64,000 bases of DNA, taken from NCBI GenBank assembly GCA_007570785.1, contig ML660203.1:5958793-6022792 (forward strand), in the 5' to 3' direction. The translations under genes were made by a program, and so were the position numbers. The DNA comes from Antilocapra americana. Its lineage: Eukaryota; Chordata; Mammalia; Artiodactyla; Antilocapridae. A model generated the notes under the pieces. It was not told the DNA's origin, ran no database searches, and saw nothing but the letters and a program-made list of their open reading frames with translations. Below are positions 60,626 to 64,000 of the stretch, in pieces. Position 1 is the first letter of the stretch. The number at the start of each line of letters is the position of its first letter.

Positions 60626-62400
60626 TTGGGATGGAAGATTTTGGATTCAAACCCTGGCCATTATTACTCCAAAGTTGAGGCTGGACTGCTTCTCTCCTTA
60701 TACTTTGTCATGTAGAACAATGAGTAAGTTTCACTAATTTATTCAAAAATTAGCCAGTCTGGCAGGGTAATGGTCACTAAGCCAGGTGTCTATTATTCCC
60801 TTGTTGGCACTGTATATTTTCCAGTAAAACCTGAGGTTGGACATTTTCTTGATACTAAATGACATGGTTGATATTCATGAGTTTGTGGTCAACTCGACTC
60901 TTCAAATCTTTCTCATATGAACTGGGATTGAATCAGCATTGTCTGACTTGAATTCACACAGAATACAAAGGTCTCAAGAGATTTTACTGACATAGGGAAT
61001 TGGCAGTAAAGAATCCAAAACAGGCATATTGGATTTAGATTGGATTTTGCTTTTTCCTCCCCCCCACCTTAAATCAAGGTATAACTAACATACAGTAAAG
61101 TGTACTGATCACAAGTGTACATCCCACTCAGTTACTTCTCATTCAAGTCAAAATAGAGAATGTTTCCTCGATAGGATTCCCCTATAGGATTCCCAGTCAA
61201 TTCCTCTACCCCAGAAGTGATCCCTATGGGTTTCACTTTTAAATTTTAAGCATCCACAATTATAAATTATGAACTTTTGCAAAATGAGATTTAAAAGTAT
61301 AATAGAAACTTTCTACCCTGGAAATTAAAGTTTTTCAATTTTATTTTTTCTCAATTGTTTCTAAGCTTTGAAAATCTGTTTTCTTCCTGAGATTTGACAA
61401 CTTTTCATTTTCATGGGTTCTATTTTTAAAATACTTTACATATTTGTATTTAAGTATTTAACTTGTTTGATGAACCCCCCAACGCGAAGGTCAAAACATA
61501 CTTTTTCAAACCAATTACCATTATGCTATTTATTGACCATTTCTCTCTAAATTGTTCTTTGAGAGTTCTTTTATTATAACTTAAATTGTTATACATTAAC
61601 ACACTTCTCATCCCCAAATTGGAATGCTAATGACACCCACCTTGCAAAATGAGTGTGAATATCAGATTATGTGGAATAAATTAAGTATAGGATCTGTCAC
61701 AGTCACAGTTCTGGCACACAGTAGGTCTCAGTAAGTGGTAGTTCCATCCCTTCCCACCCACTCCCATAGACACACTCCTCCCTCTTGTTTAAGGCACTGT
61801 AACTATGGAAAGAGGAAAAACTTTCTTACAAGACTGTCCAACAGGCTAACCTGGAGTTCAGATATGCACCAGAAAGTAGAAGACCTCTGATTTGGATATT
61901 TATAGAGATTCTACTTATCTTCTGAGGACTTAGCAGATGGATCAGTTACTCCAAAATGCCAGTTTTGAAAATGATGCCAGTGCATGATAAAATTTTCTGT
62001 GGCTCTTAATGAAATGACAGAGATAAGGGAAAATGAAGTGAGTTTTCATAAATCCACTTTAGTCAACTGTATTTTATTCTGAGCTTATGACCTCTTACTT
62101 TTTCAGTTTTTAAATGTGCTGGGTTTTATTTAAAAACTGGAAAGAGCAGGTGACTGTTGATTTTCTTGAATGTCTTTTACTTGAAATCGTCCTTGATAGT
62201 TTTCAGACTTTACTGGCTCACAAAATCCTTAAATATTGGAGTATCAACTCTGAGGTTCATTGCAACACCTACAAAACAGGATTCACTGATTCTGAGTTGA
62301 TCTTTTCTTCAATTCTTCAGAGAACCATCCACTATATATAGTAGGTGATCAGTAACTTTTGCAGAATTACTGAATGAATAAGATTGTACTATAACATCTG
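60626..62400. other. AT-rich intergenic stretch with old L1 and MIR scraps
   Basis: An L1M-like 3' piece at about 61,060-61,260 (GTATAACTAACATACAGTAA). A MIR or L2 end at about 61,640-61,750. No gene. Confidence 0.5.
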
Positions 62401-63159
62401 GCTGTGTGTTTATCATTGACTGGAAAGAAACTGTTGCAAGAGGCCAAACTTGGCAGACTGAGAAGTATGCACCAGGCGGTTAGCTCTGACAAGCTTTCCT
62501 CTCATCCAGCCGTCAGCACCTCGGACAGCTCAGCTACAATTACACGGGTCTCTGAGGAAATCTATCTAAACACAGAGAAACGCATTTTTACATTATCTTT
62601 TCTCTACTTCATTATTTAAATAAAAATCTCTTGTATGAACACAAGGCTTTCTCTTTGTTCATTTAAACCTCACTCTCGGATTGTTTGCCTCGTGGTCTGC
62701 AATTCCCCAGCAAAAGAGTCAGCTCCAACTCTGAGCTTCAGAAATGCCAATTTTAATTAAAAGTGCAATTTTCAAATCCACCTAAAGCTCAGATGGGATA
62801 TGGCACACTTGCTGCCCTGTGATCTTTCTGGCTTCCTTGTTGATTAAAATGGGTGCTGTTCTAAGTGCTTTGTCAAATCTTCACAAAAACGAGAAGAAAT
62901 TGACATTTACACCTTTATACCAGCGAGAAAGTGATATATTAGATTCACCTCTGTTGCCATAAAAGCTTACTTCTGGCTTAAGGGCAGCAAGAGGCCAATA
63001 GGTCCCTAGTGATAAGTATGTTTTGATGCTTCAGCTTTAAAGGCTTTCTCTCCAGCTGGTGGTGGGGTTGGGGAGAGTTACTATGCCATTTTCCCATTGA
63101 CTTCTCCATCCCTGTCTTCCTAGAGTTCCCTTTGTACCTATGTAAGGACTTTGAGCTTT
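62401..63159. other. Repeat-free stretch carrying the RE1 motif
   Basis: No recognised repeat over about 750 bp. Contains the RE1 at 62512-62528, an AATAAA at about 62,619 on the plus strand, and TTTTAATTAAAAG. A 71-codon open frame (62404-62619) has no recognised family. Confidence 0.5.
62512..62528 (+). promoter_or_regulatory. RE1/NRSE (REST-binding) motif
   Basis: GTCAGCACCTCGGACAG fits the 17-position RE1 consensus NTYAGMRCCNNRGMSAG at every position. Both half-sites are intact at canonical spacing. The nearest neuronal gene in the window is SLC32A1, whose ATG is about 32.4 kb away. Confidence 0.75.
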
Positions 63160-63345
63160 TAGGGTAATGGTTCTCTGACTTTAGTGAATATAAGAAAAGC
63201 ACAAAAGGCTCTCTTAGCATCTTCACTGGTTCTACTGCTAGAGATTCTGATTCAACAGGTTTTGAGCATGAATCCAGAATCTGAATTCTAATGAAGCACC
63301 AGGTTATTCTGATGAAGAAAGATCATACTCTGAGAAGATTTGTTC
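63160..63345 (+). mobile_element. MER5A-like relic
   Basis: GGTAATGGTTCTCTGACTTT, then GAGATTCTGATTCAACAGGT, in MER5A order. Confidence 0.6.
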
Positions 63346-64000
63346 TAGCAATTCCCAGAAAATTTAACTACAAGATCAAAGCTGTAGAGTGGATGAGAAA
63401 CACTGTGTTAGGCATCCAGGAGCATGGGACCTGTCTAGATCTAATTATTTGCTTTCTAGTGTCCTTGAGCAACTCATTTCCCCTCTCTGTTACCACTCTT
63501 CTACCTTTATAGATGAAGGATGCTGACTCCAGGTCCTGAGACACCTCCAGTCCTCCCTTCCCATCAGCAGGCTGGGTTTCTCATGGACATGACTAAAGTA
63601 GAGACCCAGGAACTGAGGCTATAATTTTGTTTTGTTTTGTTTTGTTTTACCCCTTTAAGCAAAAATTATGAAATACACCACACATCAAGAAAAATTTATG
63701 ACATAAATGTACACAGTTATATAATGCCCAACCGTTTTATAAAATGCACCAGTCTGAACCTCCTATTAGAAGTGACTGAGAATTCATAGTTCTCCTTCTC
63801 TCCAGAATTTTATGGATATTCTTTCTCTTTTCAGAGTCTTTGAACATGCTGATCCTTCTTAGTGAGTTCTCTTTCCCTATTTTGTTCTTTATCTTGCTAA
63901 CTCTAGGCAGTCATTAAAGACTCTTCCTCCTGGCAGCCTTCTCTGACTCCTCAAATCTGAGTTATGTTCCCTTCATATGCCCATAGCTCCCTTCATTGTC
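63346..64000. other. Intergenic stretch at the window end
   Basis: (TTTTG)n at about 63,627-63,648, followed by an old L1-like scrap (about 63,650-63,770). No gene. Confidence 0.5.

Noticed and set aside
62404..62619. 71-codon plus-strand frame near an AATAAA
   Set aside because: No family resemblance, no clear splice partners. Better explained as regulatory DNA around the RE1.

Overview
This window is nuclear DNA from a ruminant, most likely a bovid. The evidence is spliced vertebrate genes with GT-AG introns, CpG islands at promoters, and dozens of ruminant or cetartiodactyl retroposons: Bov-tA and BOVA2 SINEs, 3' ends of the BovB RTE LINE, CHR-type tRNA-derived SINEs and L1_BT tails. These lie over older mammalian repeats (MIR, L2, MER5A, MaLR LTR, L1M). 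The species within the ruminants cannot be fixed from the sequence alone.

Two protein-coding genes are present, both on the minus strand and both complete. ACTR5 (actin-related protein 5, an INO80 chromatin-remodelling subunit) has nine coding exons running from an ATG at 20041 down to a stop at 1794. The exons join in frame to 610 codons. SLC32A1 (VGAT, the vesicular GABA/glycine transporter) has two coding exons, 30149..29757 and 27444..26257, joining to 526 codons. The tandem order SLC32A1 then ACTR5 in the direction of transcription matches the known mammalian arrangement (human 20q11.23). The genes are unrelated in job: one is a housekeeping nuclear protein and the other an inhibitory-neuron marker. 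The roughly 5 kb between them holds an unassigned CpG-rich block with CTCF-like motifs.

Layout by region. 1-1793: ACTR5 3' flank or 3' UTR, with a strong CTCF-type motif. 1794-20041: ACTR5; its introns carry SINEs, an old L1 (13.0-15.3 kb) and nested insertions. 19.6-20.5 kb: ACTR5 CpG-island promoter, with a YY1 motif over the start codon. 20.6-22.9 kb: ruminant repeats. 23.0-24.1 kb: orphan CpG-rich block. 25.5-31.4 kb: SLC32A1 and its GC-rich promoter. 31.4-64 kb: gene-free upstream flank of SLC32A1, with repeats, four microsatellites and several repeat-poor stretches that could be regulatory. One of these, at 62.5 kb, holds a full-consensus RE1/NRSE (REST) motif.

I found no undescribed system, mobile gene cassette, CRISPR array or functional RNA gene. 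The interesting material is regulatory (REST, YY1 and CTCF motifs, a candidate uORF in the SLC32A1 leader) and archaeological (nested retroposons with readable target-site duplications). Exon boundaries were read directly from splice sites and reading frame. Repeat family names come from recognising consensus-like wording, and their edges are approximate.
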